Source: Brevibacillus fluminis
GTDB lineage: Bacteria > Bacillota > Bacilli > Brevibacillales > Brevibacillaceae
NCBI RefSeq assembly: GCF_003710825.1
Contig: NZ_RHHQ01000024.1
Location: 20,676 to 84,675, forward strand
Length of the DNA stretch: 64,000 nt
Reading direction: 5' to 3'
Shown here piece by piece: positions 24,652 to 34,005 of the stretch (within the stretch, counting starts at the first letter, position 1; the number at the start of each line of letters is the position of its first letter). Made by a program: the position numbers and the translations under genes. Below the pieces are notes generated by a model. That model was not told where the DNA came from. It did not search any database and saw nothing but the letters and a program-made list of their open reading frames with translations.

Positions 24652-26427
24652 TTGCGTATCAGACCAATTGCAGAAGACTCGTACCTTCGCCTAATCCGGA
24701 CAGCACGACGAATGGAACCGGCCACATGCTGGATCAAAGGTGCCAACGTATTGAACGTATATACACGGGAATGGCTTACGGCACATGTGGTTCTCGCTGG
24801 CGAGCGAATTGCTTACGTAGGAGATGCCGAACCAATAGTAGATGAACGGACGCAGATCATTGAGGGTGAAGGCTACTGGCTCGTGCCTGGCTACATCGAA
24901 CCTCACGCACACCCGTTCCAATGGTATACCTTTGATTCGTTGACCGATTTCGCCTTGGCCACCGGAACTACGACGCTCGTCTCCGACACACTCCATTTAA
25001 CTACTTCGCTTTCGCTTGAACAGGTCGAAGCGATCCTGCAGCAGCTCACAAACCATCCGGTTAAGCAATTTTTCTGGGCGCGGCTCGATCCGCAAATCCG
25101 TCTGGCAAAACAAAGCGAAGCGTTTCAAAAAGACGGGCTAGCCCGCCTTTTGGCACATCCTCTCGTCTTACAAGGAGGAGAGATTACGGATTGGACAGGC
25201 TTTTTGGCGGAGAATGAGGAGATTTTGTTTGGCATGAAGCATGCCCGCGATGTGGGCAAACGAATCGAAGGACATCATCCCGGTGCATCCGCATCGACGC
25301 TGGCCGTGGCGGCAGCTGCAGGAATTACGGCATGCCACGAAAGCATTACGGCAGAAGAGGTGCAAAACAGACTCAGACTCGGCATGTACGCCACCCTTCG
25401 CCATTCCTCTATACGCCCGGATTTGCCTGAACTGCTCGCCGGAATGAAGCGTCTTGGCATTCCCTTTCATTCATCGCGTCTGATGTTGACCTCTGATGGT
25501 AGCACACCACCTATGCTGCGCCACGGTTTTACGGATTACTTAATTAAGCTGGCGATAGACGCAGGCGTGCCCGATGTCGATGCTTATGCGATGGCGACGG
25601 TCAATCCAGCACAATATTACGGTTTGGATGCTGAGATCGGAGGGATTGCACCTGGCCGGATTGCAGATATTTTGTTTTTGCGCTCGCCGCATGAACCCAC
25701 GCCTGAGAAAGTGATCGCCAATGGCGAGCTATGGGCGGAAGGAAAGAAGCTGCTTCGCCAGACTCCAAAAATCAATTGGTCGGACTATCGCTTTCCACAG
25801 CCGAAGGAAAGGCTGCCATTGGTGAATGAGGAATGGTTTCAGTTTCCTGAGATAAGCCCGGATGAACCTTACCCGCTGATTCAAATGGAGAATGCCGTGA
25901 TTACCCGTGTCGTTTACGAGCGACTTGAATGCGATGAGACAGGGCGCATCAACTTTGATGCTCATCCCGACCTAGCACAGATCGTCACGATCGATCCCGA
26001 ATCAGGCAAACGCTCGCAGGCGATTGTCAGGGGATTCGCAGTGAATTTGCAGGCGTTGGCAAGCAGTTATACCGTATCCACCGATATGATCGTCATCGGG
26101 CGTGAACCGAAAGCGATGAAACAAGCGCTCGAGCGGGTGTTGGAGCTGGGGGGCGGAATCGTGGCGATGGAGGAGGGCCAGATCTGCTTTGAGCAGGAAC
26201 TGGCACTGGCAGGGAAAATGAGCGATGAATCAATGGCGGAATTGATTGAAAGCGGCGAGGCGTTTGTCCGATTCATGAGGGCGAAGGGGTATAGGTATTT
26301 AGACCCAATTTATTCCTTATTCTTTTTCCAGGCGACCCATTTGCCCTATGTCAGAATGACGGCTGAAGGCCTTTATGATGTAAAAAAATCGGTAGTCATA
26401 AAAAAATCGGCTCCTTTATTCGAGTAG
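24652..26427 (+). CDS. Adenine deaminase-like amidohydrolase (YerA type)
   Basis: 591 residues with the adenine deaminase layout: an N-terminal beta-sandwich, metal-binding LVPGYIEPHAHPFQWY (about residues 80-95), GHHPGASASTLAVAAAAG (about 208), the LTSDGSTPPMLRHG region, and the composite C-terminal domain. TTG at 24652 fits AAGGAAGGTGG at good spacing. Its position after purH-purD matches yerA of B. subtilis, whose enzymatic role is not firmly assigned. Salvage of adenine to hypoxanthine is the family function, inferred here. Confidence 0.8.
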   Translation: MRIRPIAEDSYLRLIRTARRMEPATCWIKGANVLNVYTREWLTAHVVLAGERIAYVGDAEPIVDERTQIIEGEGYWLVPGYIEPHAHPFQWYTFDSLTDFALATGTTTLVSDTLHLTTSLSLEQVEAILQQLTNHPVKQFFWARLDPQIRLAKQSEAFQKDGLARLLAHPLVLQGGEITDWTGFLAENEEILFGMKHARDVGKRIEGHHPGASASTLAVAAAAGITACHESITAEEVQNRLRLGMYATLRHSSIRPDLPELLAGMKRLGIPFHSSRLMLTSDGSTPPMLRHGFTDYLIKLAIDAGVPDVDAYAMATVNPAQYYGLDAEIGGIAPGRIADILFLRSPHEPTPEKVIANGELWAEGKKLLRQTPKINWSDYRFPQPKERLPLVNEEWFQFPEISPDEPYPLIQMENAVITRVVYERLECDETGRINFDAHPDLAQIVTIDPESGKRSQAIVRGFAVNLQALASSYTVSTDMIVIGREPKAMKQALERVLELGGGIVAMEEGQICFEQELALAGKMSDESMAELIESGEAFVRFMRAKGYRYLDPIYSLFFFQATHLPYVRMTAEGLYDVKKSVVIKKSAPLFE

Positions 26428-26480
26428 ATTCTTGTAGATTGGTGTCTTTTTAGGTAGATTTCGGTAGAATTCAGTAGATT
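26424..26480. repeat. Phased GTAGATT direct repeats
   Basis: GTAGATT occurs at 26424, 26434, 26454 and 26474, with GTAGAAT at 26464. All spacings are 10 or 20 bases, so the copies lie on one face of the helix. The first copy contains the stop codon of the preceding gene. A small dyad, CAGATT...AATCTG, follows at about 26488-26506. Confidence 0.7.
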
Positions 26481-26627
26481 GAATTGTCAGATTATAAATC
26501 AATCTGCATATTTCGCTTTATCACTTGAAAGCATTGATATAATCATTTTGAAAAATGTAACGACCATATATTGATTTTTGATCTGTAAATTCGATTTGAT
26601 TGGGGATAATAAAAATATTTTTATCTC

Positions 26628-26655
26628 TTGTAAATTTTCTTATTTATCTTAAAAT
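26628..26655 (+). promoter_or_regulatory. Likely livJ promoter
   Basis: TTGTAA, 16-base spacer, TAAAAT, which would start transcription near 26660. The 365-base gap 26428-26792 has no gene; besides this promoter it holds the phased repeats and a possible structured leader. Confidence 0.5.
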
Positions 26656-26662
26656 TAGTGAA

Positions 26663-26749
26663 GAACCAACGCATTCGGAACTTTTGTCCCGGTAGAGAGC
26701 GAACACAAAAAACAGAAATCGCAGCCTAGGTCGAAAGGTAAATTGGTTC
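26663..26749 (+). ncRNA. Possible structured 5' leader of livJ
   Basis: GAACCAA at 26663-26669 is perfectly complementary to TTGGTTC at 26743-26749, closing an 87-base segment that would start almost at the 5' end of the transcript. Smaller internal pairs such as CCT/AGG flank GGTCGAA. I could not match it to the purine, lysine, glycine, T-box or TPP consensus. Confidence 0.3.
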
Positions 26750-26792
26750 CATCTTTATTGATTGTTAATTTCTAAAGGGGGATTCAATCATT

Positions 26793-28028
26793 ATGAAAAA
26801 GCGGACTCAATTGGGTGTTTTATCCGCAGCGTTCCTTGCAAGCATGGCGCTTTCCGGTTGTGCAGGCGGCAATACCGCCAGCAGCGGCAACTCCACGTCG
26901 GGCTCAAGCGGCTCGACGCAAAGCAGTGGGACAAGCGGTGAAGCACAGGCAGGCGGCAAAATCCTGATCGCAACGCAAAGCCCGTTGTCCGGTTCCCAAT
27001 CCTCGCTCGGCGATGCGATTAAATCCGGGGCGGAATACGCTTTGAAACAGCAACAGGAAGAGTTCAAAAAAATGGGCTTCGATCTGCAATTGTTTCCGCA
27101 AGATGACCAGGCAGACCCGAAAATGGGCGTATCCAATGCGGAGATGCTCGTTTCCAATCCGGATGTGCTTGGGGTCGTCGGCCACCTGAATACCGGTGTT
27201 GCCATCCCGTCTTCTGTTAAGTACGAGGAAGGCAAGCTGGTCATGGTTTCACCCGCGAATACAGGTGTGAAGCTGACAGAGGAAGGCAAGAAGACGGTTC
27301 ACCGCATTTGCGCACGCGATGATGCGCAAGGGCCGAAAGCGGCGATTTACGCCAAAAGCAAGCTGAATGTCAAAAACGCATTCCTGATCCACGATAAAAC
27401 TGCGTACGGTCAAGGCTTGGCAGACCAGGTGAAAGGGCAGTTTGAAAAAGATGGCGTGCAAGTTCTGGGTTATGAGGGAATCACCTCGGGCGAAAAGGAC
27501 TTCAGCGCGGTCGTCAATCAGGTAATCGCGAAAAATCCGGATATGATTTTCTTTGGTGGACTTTATCCGGATGGAGGTATTATTATTAAACAGGCTCGCG
27601 AAAAAGGGTACAAAGGCGCTTTCATGGGCGGCGACGGTCTGGATTCGTCCGACATGGTCAAAATCGCAGGCGATGCGGCCGAAGGCGTTTACTTTACCTC
27701 CATCGCTGGGGACGTAACGCAAACCGAGGAAGGCAAGAAGTGGGCGGAAGAATACAAGAAAACGATGAACAAACCGTTGGAAACGTTCTCCGTCTATGGC
27801 TATGACTCCATGAGTGTTATTCTGAATGGACTGAAAGAAGCCATCAAAGCGAATGGCGGCAAAAAGCCGACCCGCGAGCAAGTTCTTGATGCCGTTCACA
27901 AGACCAAGGATTACCAAGGTCAGTTTACGAAGGTATCATTTGATGATAAGGGTGACAACCAGTTTGCCGATGTATTCATCTACAAGTATTCGGGTGGAAA
28001 ATCGGTATTCATCGGCAAAGCTGAATAA
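26793..28028 (+). CDS. livJ: Branched-chain amino acid ABC transporter, substrate-binding lipoprotein
   Basis: 411 residues. A lipobox ALSGC places the lipidated Cys at residue 23, followed by a Gly/Ser/Thr-rich linker to about 50. The rest is a type I periplasmic-binding fold (LivJ/LivK family) that captures leucine, isoleucine and valine or related ligands outside the membrane. AAAGGGGG precedes the ATG. A terminator follows before livH, so this gene is probably expressed above the permease genes. Ligand is inferred from the family. Confidence 0.92.
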   Translation: MKKRTQLGVLSAAFLASMALSGCAGGNTASSGNSTSGSSGSTQSSGTSGEAQAGGKILIATQSPLSGSQSSLGDAIKSGAEYALKQQQEEFKKMGFDLQLFPQDDQADPKMGVSNAEMLVSNPDVLGVVGHLNTGVAIPSSVKYEEGKLVMVSPANTGVKLTEEGKKTVHRICARDDAQGPKAAIYAKSKLNVKNAFLIHDKTAYGQGLADQVKGQFEKDGVQVLGYEGITSGEKDFSAVVNQVIAKNPDMIFFGGLYPDGGIIIKQAREKGYKGAFMGGDGLDSSDMVKIAGDAAEGVYFTSIAGDVTQTEEGKKWAEEYKKTMNKPLETFSVYGYDSMSVILNGLKEAIKANGGKKPTREQVLDAVHKTKDYQGQFTKVSFDDKGDNQFADVFIYKYSGGKSVFIGKAE

Positions 28029-28078
28029 TTCGCAATATTCCCCGTTTTTAAGTAGCAGCATTCAGCCCAACCGGTCAA

Positions 28079-28114
28079 AAAGGGCGGCACGCGAGTGTGC
28101 GCCCTTTGCCTTTT
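28079..28114 (+). terminator. Leaky intrinsic terminator between livJ and livH
   Basis: AAAGGGC...GCAC and GTGT...GCCCTTT form an imperfect stem around GCGA, then a short T-rich tail. It probably sets the ratio of binding protein to permease. Confidence 0.75.
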
Positions 28115-28166
28115 GGCCCACTTTAGGGATGAAATAGATTATTAAAGAAAGAAGGGATTCCACGCC

Positions 28167-29114
28167 ATGCTCTCAATTTTACCTCAAGTTCTAGTGGATG
28201 GACTGACGCTTGGATTCATGTACGCAGTCGTCGCACTCGGCTATACAATGGTTTATGGGATACTGGAGTTCATCAACTTCGCCCACGGCGAAATTTTCAT
28301 GGTGGGTGCGTTTGTTGGAACAGAAGTTCTATTAATCGGCAACTCGCTGGGTGTCACGACAGGAATGAATCCATACGTTACCTTTTTCTTGATGTTAGTG
28401 GTAGCAATGGTTTTCACAGGAGCATTAGGGGTCACGATCGAAAGGGTCGCGTATCGCCCATTGCGAGGCGCACCGCGTCTGGTTCCATTGATTTCAGCTG
28501 TAGGTGTGTCATTCTTACTGCAAGACTTGGTTCGTTTTACAGAGGCAATTGCACGTGATGAGTTTTACCTGAATTCACCGATTCTTTTTAGCGGACAACT
28601 CAATATCGGATTTGCTTCCATTCCAATTAAAGGTCTCATCGTCATTGTTCTTGCGATCATCATGATGGTTTCACTTACGCTTTTCATCAACAAAACAAAG
28701 TGGGGAATCGCCATGCGTGCCGTTGCGCAAGACCAAAAGACGGCATCGCTGATGACTATAAATGTAGACAAAGTCATTATGCTCACCTTTATGATCGGTT
28801 CTAGCTTGGGTGGCGCGACAGGTGTCCTGTTTGCGCAAAACTACGGAACCATCGATCCATACATCGGCTTCATTCTTGGGTTGAAAGCTTTTACCGCAGC
28901 TGTACTCGGCGGGATCGGCAATCTGCGCGGTGCGATGATTGGCGGCGTATTGTTAGGGCTATTGGAAATGCTGGCAGGGGCGTACATGGGCCCACTGACC
29001 GGAGGCGCGTTTGGTGCCGAGTATAAAGATGTATTCGCATTCAGCATTTTAATCCTGGTTCTCCTGTTCAAGCCGGAAGGGCTGTTCGGTGAAGCCGTGA
29101 AAGAGAAAGTGTAG
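28167..29114 (+). CDS. livH: Branched-chain amino acid ABC transporter, permease LivH
   Basis: 315 residues, about eight membrane helices. LivH family hallmarks are TLGFMYAVVALGYTMVYGIL at the N-terminus, FAHGEIFMVGAF near 38 and the coupling-region AAVLGGIGNLRGAMIGG near 250. It forms the membrane channel with LivM. ATG behind GAAAGAAGGG. Codon use here is more AT-rich than in the surrounding genes. Confidence 0.94.
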   Translation: MLSILPQVLVDGLTLGFMYAVVALGYTMVYGILEFINFAHGEIFMVGAFVGTEVLLIGNSLGVTTGMNPYVTFFLMLVVAMVFTGALGVTIERVAYRPLRGAPRLVPLISAVGVSFLLQDLVRFTEAIARDEFYLNSPILFSGQLNIGFASIPIKGLIVIVLAIIMMVSLTLFINKTKWGIAMRAVAQDQKTASLMTINVDKVIMLTFMIGSSLGGATGVLFAQNYGTIDPYIGFILGLKAFTAAVLGGIGNLRGAMIGGVLLGLLEMLAGAYMGPLTGGAFGAEYKDVFAFSILILVLLFKPEGLFGEAVKEKV

Positions 29115-29124
29115 GTGAGAGTGA

Positions 29125-30393
29125 GTGGCAAATAAATTGAAATTTTCGCTGAAAGAAATCCCTCTTCTCTTTACCGTTTTGTGGGTTGTAGTATTCGCCA
29201 GCGCGCTTTATTTATTGGATAAATCGGTCATTGCGTTTGTCGGAATTTTGTTTTCCATCATTCTGGTGTATTACACGAAGGCTTCCAAAGCGGTACGAAT
29301 GCTGGTCGGAGCCATCATCCTGCTAGTAATCATCCCGCTGGTAGCCGGGGACAACCGCTACTACATGGAGGTTGCGTCACAGGTAGGGATTTATGTCGCG
29401 ATGGCCCTCGGGTTGAACATCGTGGTGGGCTTTGCCGGACTTCTTGATTTGGGCTATGTAGCGTTTTTTGCTTCCGGTGCGTATGCGTATGCAATTTTTG
29501 CAACAGCACAAGCGAATGAGTTCATTCCAGGACACCTGTTTCCGCTCACAGGAAACTGGTTCTGGCCATTCTTGATCGTCGGTCTGATCGTCGCCGCTAT
29601 ATTTGGAATATTATTAGGATTGCCAGTATTACGGGTAAAAGGTGACTACCTCGCAATCGTAACGCTTGGCTTCGGGGAAATCGTCCGCATCATCTTCAAC
29701 AACTTAGACAAGCCGATCAACATCACCAACGGGCCGCAGGGTTTGACGCCAATTGCCACCCCTGAGCTGTTCGGAATAAAGATGAGCACGCCGTTTTATT
29801 TTTACTTCATCATCCTTGTCGTGATCGCGTTTATCGTGCTTGCTAACATCCGCTTCGAGCATTCCCGCTTGGGTCGCGCATGGATTGCGGTGCGCGAGGA
29901 TGAACTGGCAGCTCAATCGATGGGTATCTCGCTTCTCCATACGAAGCTTGCCGCTTTTGCGACGGGCGCCTCGTTTGCAGGGGTAGTCGGCGTTATCTTT
30001 GCGGCCAAGCAAACGTTTATCGATCCGACCTCGTTTACGCTGATGGAATCGTTCGGGATTCTCGTCATGGTCATTCTGGGCGGAAGCGGCAGCATTCCGG
30101 GTGTTATTTTGGGCGCGGCTTTCGTTACCATTCTGCAAGTGCAGTTGCTGAAAGAGTTCTCCAATTTCTTGCACTCGATGCAATCGTCGGGCTTGATCAA
30201 TTTGCCGACACAGCTTGACCCATCCAAATTCCAGCGGCTCATCTTCGGGCTTCTGTTGATCTTAGTCGCGCTGTTCAGGCCGCACGGATTAATACCGGCC
30301 AAGCGGAAAAAGGATGACATCAATGCGATCAAAAACAGCGGCTACAGTACAGAAAAGACGGGTATCTTGAGCAAGCTGACAGGAAGCAAATAA
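29125..30393 (+). CDS. livM: Branched-chain amino acid ABC transporter, permease LivM
   Basis: 422 residues, longer than many LivM because of about 85 extra N-terminal residues holding two or three hydrophobic segments. The conserved LivM core begins near AMALGLNIVVGFAGLLDLGY and ends with VALFRPHGLIPAKRK. GTG start 11 bases after livH. It pairs with LivH in the membrane. Confidence 0.94.
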   Translation: MANKLKFSLKEIPLLFTVLWVVVFASALYLLDKSVIAFVGILFSIILVYYTKASKAVRMLVGAIILLVIIPLVAGDNRYYMEVASQVGIYVAMALGLNIVVGFAGLLDLGYVAFFASGAYAYAIFATAQANEFIPGHLFPLTGNWFWPFLIVGLIVAAIFGILLGLPVLRVKGDYLAIVTLGFGEIVRIIFNNLDKPINITNGPQGLTPIATPELFGIKMSTPFYFYFIILVVIAFIVLANIRFEHSRLGRAWIAVREDELAAQSMGISLLHTKLAAFATGASFAGVVGVIFAAKQTFIDPTSFTLMESFGILVMVILGGSGSIPGVILGAAFVTILQVQLLKEFSNFLHSMQSSGLINLPTQLDPSKFQRLIFGLLLILVALFRPHGLIPAKRKKDDINAIKNSGYSTEKTGILSKLTGSK

Positions 30394-30419
30394 AGCCTGC
30401 GACAAGGGGGATATGAGAG

Positions 30420-31196
30420 ATGGCGTTATTGGAAGCAAATGGGCTGACCAAGCGATTCGGCGGTCTGGTCGCCAATGAGAATGTCACGATAAAAATTGAA
30501 AAAGGAACGATCACGGCTGTCATCGGGCCAAACGGTGCGGGCAAAACGACGTTCTTCAATATGATCACCGGTTTCTATGTGCCGGATGAGGGGGAGATTC
30601 TCCTCAACGGCAAAAGCATCAAAGGTCTGCGCCCTGACCAAATCGCGGGCAACGGAATTACTCGTACGTTCCAAAACATCCGCCTGTTTAAAGAAATGAC
30701 AGCGCTGGAAAACGTCATGGTAGGCGTTCACAGCCGCTTGAAGGCGGGCATTCTCGGGATTTTGTTCAATACGAAACGAGTGCGTGAGGAGGAAGAGCGC
30801 GCTCGAGTCGAAGCTTACAAGCTGTTGGAGTATGTAGGGATCGAACACATCGCCAACGAAGCGGCAGGCAGTCTGCCATACGGGCTGCAGCGCCGTTTGG
30901 AAATCGCTCGCGCATTGGCTACGAATCCGCACATCATTTTGCTGGACGAACCGGCGGCAGGGATGAACCCGCGCGAGACGATTGAAATCACTGATTTCAT
31001 CCGCAAGCTGAAAAACGAGCTGGATTTGACCATCATTCTGATCGAGCATGATATGAAGCTGGTCATGGGCTTGAGCGAATACATTCACGTACTGGATTAT
31101 GGCAAAAAAATCGCGGAAGGCACTCCGGAAGAGATTCGCAGCAATCCTCGCGTGATCGAAGCCTACCTTGGCAAGAGCGCCACGGAAGCGTCATAG
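30420..31196 (+). CDS. livG: Branched-chain amino acid ABC transporter, ATPase LivG
   Basis: 258 residues. Walker A GPNGAGKTTFFN (about residues 37-48), LivG-specific NGITRTFQNIRLFKEMTALE, signature SLPYGLQRRLEIARAL, Walker B IILLDEPAAGMNP and the H-loop IEHDM. It energises transport with LivF. Preceded by AAGGGGG. Confidence 0.96.
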   Translation: MALLEANGLTKRFGGLVANENVTIKIEKGTITAVIGPNGAGKTTFFNMITGFYVPDEGEILLNGKSIKGLRPDQIAGNGITRTFQNIRLFKEMTALENVMVGVHSRLKAGILGILFNTKRVREEEERARVEAYKLLEYVGIEHIANEAAGSLPYGLQRRLEIARALATNPHIILLDEPAAGMNPRETIEITDFIRKLKNELDLTIILIEHDMKLVMGLSEYIHVLDYGKKIAEGTPEEIRSNPRVIEAYLGKSATEAS

Positions 31197-31213
31197 AGGG
31201 GGAGGAAAAGATC

Positions 31214-31921
31214 ATGGCACTACTGGAACTGAAAAATATTCATACCTACTATGGCGGGATTCACGCGTTGAAGGGCCTCAGCATTCACGTCGACCAAGGC
31301 GAAATCGTCACCTTGATCGGCTCGAACGGCGCGGGCAAATCGACAACGCTGAAGACGATTTGCGCCCAGACGAAGGCGAAAGAAGGCAAAGTGTACTTTG
31401 AAGGCAAAGACATCACGACCATGCGCACGCACGACATTGCGCTGGCGGGTATTGCCCATGTACCGGAGGGGCGGCGGATTTTCCCCAAGCTGACGGTGCG
31501 TGAAAACTTGGAGATGGGTGCTTTTTCGGTCACGGACAAAGCAGTCATCGATGAGGGCATCGAGCGGGCATTTCACTATTTCCCGCGGCTGAAAGAGCGG
31601 ATCGCCCAAAAAGGCGGAACGATGTCCGGTGGTGAGCAGCAGATGCTGGCGATCGCCCGGGGTCTGATGATGAAACCCAAAATCTTAATGCTCGATGAGC
31701 CGTCGATGGGGCTGGCGCCGATTCTGGTGGAACAAATCTTCGATATCGTGACCGAGCTGAACCGCGAAGGCATGACCATTTTGCTGGTCGAACAAAATGC
31801 CAACCAAGCGCTTTCGGTCGCGCATCGCGGTTACGTTATCCAGACGGGCGAAATCATCTTGAAAGACAGCGCTGAGCGACTGCTGACCAATCCGCAGGTG
31901 CGCGAAGCGTATCTGGCATAA
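31214..31921 (+). CDS. livF: Branched-chain amino acid ABC transporter, ATPase LivF
   Basis: 235 residues. Walker A GSNGAGKSTTLK, LivF-type AGIAHVPEGRRIFPKLTVREN, signature MSGGEQQMLAIARGL and Walker B ILMLDEPSMGLAP; the switch position reads VEQNA as usual for LivF. It is the last gene of the transporter operon, followed by a terminator. Confidence 0.96.
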   Translation: MALLELKNIHTYYGGIHALKGLSIHVDQGEIVTLIGSNGAGKSTTLKTICAQTKAKEGKVYFEGKDITTMRTHDIALAGIAHVPEGRRIFPKLTVRENLEMGAFSVTDKAVIDEGIERAFHYFPRLKERIAQKGGTMSGGEQQMLAIARGLMMKPKILMLDEPSMGLAPILVEQIFDIVTELNREGMTILLVEQNANQALSVAHRGYVIQTGEIILKDSAERLLTNPQVREAYLA

Positions 31922-31935
31922 AATTCAACACACGA

Positions 31936-31975
31936 GAGTCGATGGCATCTATGATCCATCGGCTCTTCATGCGTT
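31936..31975 (+). terminator. Intrinsic terminator after livF
   Basis: GAGTCGATGG pairs with CCATCGGCTC around 10 bases, followed by a T-rich tail (TTCATGCGTTTT). Confidence 0.7.
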
Positions 31976-31995
31976 TTGGGACATGGAGGAAAAGT

Positions 31996-32448
31996 ATGAT
32001 CAGACGAATGGAGATTCAAAACGAGGCGGAGGCAGCAGAGGTGTTGCGCATCCAAATTCCGTCGTACCAAGTAGAGGCGGAGCTGATCGGGTTTGCCGAT
32101 TTACCCCCGCTAAAAGATACGGTGGCGAGCCTGCAAGCGTGTGGCGAAACCTTTTATGGCTATTGGGTGGATGGCGAGCTAGCGGGTGCGATCTCGTATA
32201 AGCGCGAGGAAGACGTGCTCGATATTCATCGGATGATCGTGCATCCTGCGCATTTTCGCAAAGGGATCGCGAGCCAGCTGGTTCAATACGTATTAGGACA
32301 AGAGCAAGGGCTGGAAAAGGCGATCGTCGCCACCGGCGCAAAAAACGAGCCGGCCAAAACGTTGTACCTGCGACACGGCTTTGAGGTGCTGCAGGATCAG
32401 GAGGTTGCACCAGGGGTTTGCATCACGTTGTTTGAGAAGACTGTTTGA
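31996..32448 (+). CDS. GNAT-family N-acetyltransferase
   Basis: 150 residues. The acetyl-CoA site is visible as MIVHPAHFRKGIASQLVQYVL (V-x-P-x-x-R/F-x-x-G-I-A pattern), followed by NEPAKTLYLRHGFEVL, the conserved GNAT end motif. The ATG at 31996 has GGAGG seven bases upstream; an earlier in-frame ATG sits inside the terminator region. Single-gene unit with its own terminator. Substrate unknown. Confidence 0.88.
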   Translation: MIRRMEIQNEAEAAEVLRIQIPSYQVEAELIGFADLPPLKDTVASLQACGETFYGYWVDGELAGAISYKREEDVLDIHRMIVHPAHFRKGIASQLVQYVLGQEQGLEKAIVATGAKNEPAKTLYLRHGFEVLQDQEVAPGVCITLFEKTV

Positions 32449-32477
32449 TTGCCGTGTAGAACATAAACAAATAGAAG

Positions 32478-32516
32478 CGACCGCCCAGCATGCAATTGTG
32501 AGAGGGCGGTCGTTTT
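32478..32516 (+). terminator. Intrinsic terminator after the acetyltransferase
   Basis: CGACCGCCC pairs with GGGCGGTCG and is followed by TTTT. Confidence 0.88.
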
Positions 32517-32589
32517 ATGTTGCGATCTATATCCAGTTGAAATAATCTGATAAGATTGAAGGATGTAATTCAATGTTGGAGTGATGCCA

Positions 32590-34005
32590 GTGATTCGCCT
32601 TCACGTGGAAACAGACCGGCAGCAGCCGATTTATATGCAGCTGTATCAGCATTTTCGGACGGAAATTCAAGAAGGAAAGCAGGAGTCGGGCAGCAAGCTA
32701 CCTTCGATTCGCACGCTTGCAGAAGAACTAAAGGTGAGCAAAACCACAGTGGAGCTGGCGTTTGCGCAGCTATTGGCGGAAGGCTACATCGAGAGCCGCC
32801 AGCGCAGCGGCTATTACGTGGCACAGCTGGAGGCGAGCGTCATCGTACATTCACGCGGCTACAATCCGGTCCCGGCGAAGGCGGACGGTCGGAAAAAGGA
32901 TGCTGCGCGGATCGAGTACGATTTTCATTCGGCGAGCGTCGATCCGCATTCGTTTCCCTACAAGCTGTGGCGGCGGTTGTCCAACCAGGCGACACATGAG
33001 GTGGAGCACGATTTTCTCCGTTATGGGGGACGGCGCGGGGAAGCGGGGTTATGTAAGGCGCTTGCCGCTTACTTGCATCGCTCGCGCGGCGTTAACTGCA
33101 AACCGGAGCAAATGATCATTGGAGCAGGCACACAGTATTTGATTATGCTTTTATGCCAGCTGTTCGGTGTGGACGGCAGGGCGATTGCGATTGAGGAGCC
33201 CGGCTATCAGGATGTGGGGAAAGTATTTCGGCAGTTGGGCTATGAATTAAAGCCGATTCCACTTCAGGAGGACGGTTTGGACATTCAACAGCTGATCGAA
33301 AGCAAGGCGCAGGTCGTCTATATTACGCCGTCGCACCAATATCCGTACGGGATGGTCATGCCGTACGCCAAGCGGCAGCGTCTGCTGCAATGGGCACAGG
33401 AGACGGGCGGAATCATCATCGAGGATGACTATGATGGGGAGTTCCGTTACCGGGGCAAGCCGATTCCCAGCTTGCAAGGGCTGGATACCCAAGGCAACGT
33501 GATTTATCTCGGCACCTTTTCCAAGTCGCTGATGCCGTCAATCCGGACGGGGTATGTCGTGCTGCCAGAGCGATTAAGTGCACTCTATGAGGAGAAATTG
33601 CCGTACATGGAGCAGACAGTCTCTCGCCTGCATCAAAAAACGCTGCAGCTCTTGATTGAAAGCGGCGAATGGGAGCGGCATATCCGCAAAATGCGCATGG
33701 TCTATCAGAAAAAGCACAGGGCGACGCTAGACGCGATCCACAGCTCGATGGGTGATTATGTCAAAGTGAGCGGACAGGACGCGGGTTTACACATTTTGCT
33801 AGATGTAAAAAGCCGCCTGACAACAGCGGAGCTGCTGGAAAAAGCGGAGGAAGCTGGCGTGCGCGTCTATTCGACGGCACCGATGTGGATGGGAGAAAAC
33901 CGGGAGCAGTCGCCGAAAATCATGCTCGGGTTCGGCGGACTGTCCATTGAAGACTTACAGGAAGGAGTACGACGTTTACATGGCGCATGGAGTAAGTACT
34001 GTTGA
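32590..34005 (+). CDS. MocR/PdxR-type GntR regulator with aminotransferase domain
   Basis: 471 residues. An N-terminal GntR winged helix (KLPSIRTLAEELKVSKTTVE near residues 35-55) is fused to a fold-type I aminotransferase domain. The PLP lysine lies in GTFSKSLMPSIRTGYV (near 310), preceded by IIIEDDYDGEFRY. Such regulators sense PLP, GABA or amino acids. GTG at 32590 is at the right distance from TTGGAG; ATG at 32584 is too close. It overlaps azlC by 26 bases, so it may control AzlCD export and be co-transcribed with it. Confidence 0.88.
   Translation: MIRLHVETDRQQPIYMQLYQHFRTEIQEGKQESGSKLPSIRTLAEELKVSKTTVELAFAQLLAEGYIESRQRSGYYVAQLEASVIVHSRGYNPVPAKADGRKKDAARIEYDFHSASVDPHSFPYKLWRRLSNQATHEVEHDFLRYGGRRGEAGLCKALAAYLHRSRGVNCKPEQMIIGAGTQYLIMLLCQLFGVDGRAIAIEEPGYQDVGKVFRQLGYELKPIPLQEDGLDIQQLIESKAQVVYITPSHQYPYGMVMPYAKRQRLLQWAQETGGIIIEDDYDGEFRYRGKPIPSLQGLDTQGNVIYLGTFSKSLMPSIRTGYVVLPERLSALYEEKLPYMEQTVSRLHQKTLQLLIESGEWERHIRKMRMVYQKKHRATLDAIHSSMGDYVKVSGQDAGLHILLDVKSRLTTAELLEKAEEAGVRVYSTAPMWMGENREQSPKIMLGFGGLSIEDLQEGVRRLHGAWSKYC

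Noticed and set aside
26663..26749. T-box leader for the liv operon
   Set aside because: The AGGGTGG-type T-box sequence and antiterminator are absent; only a closing stem is visible.
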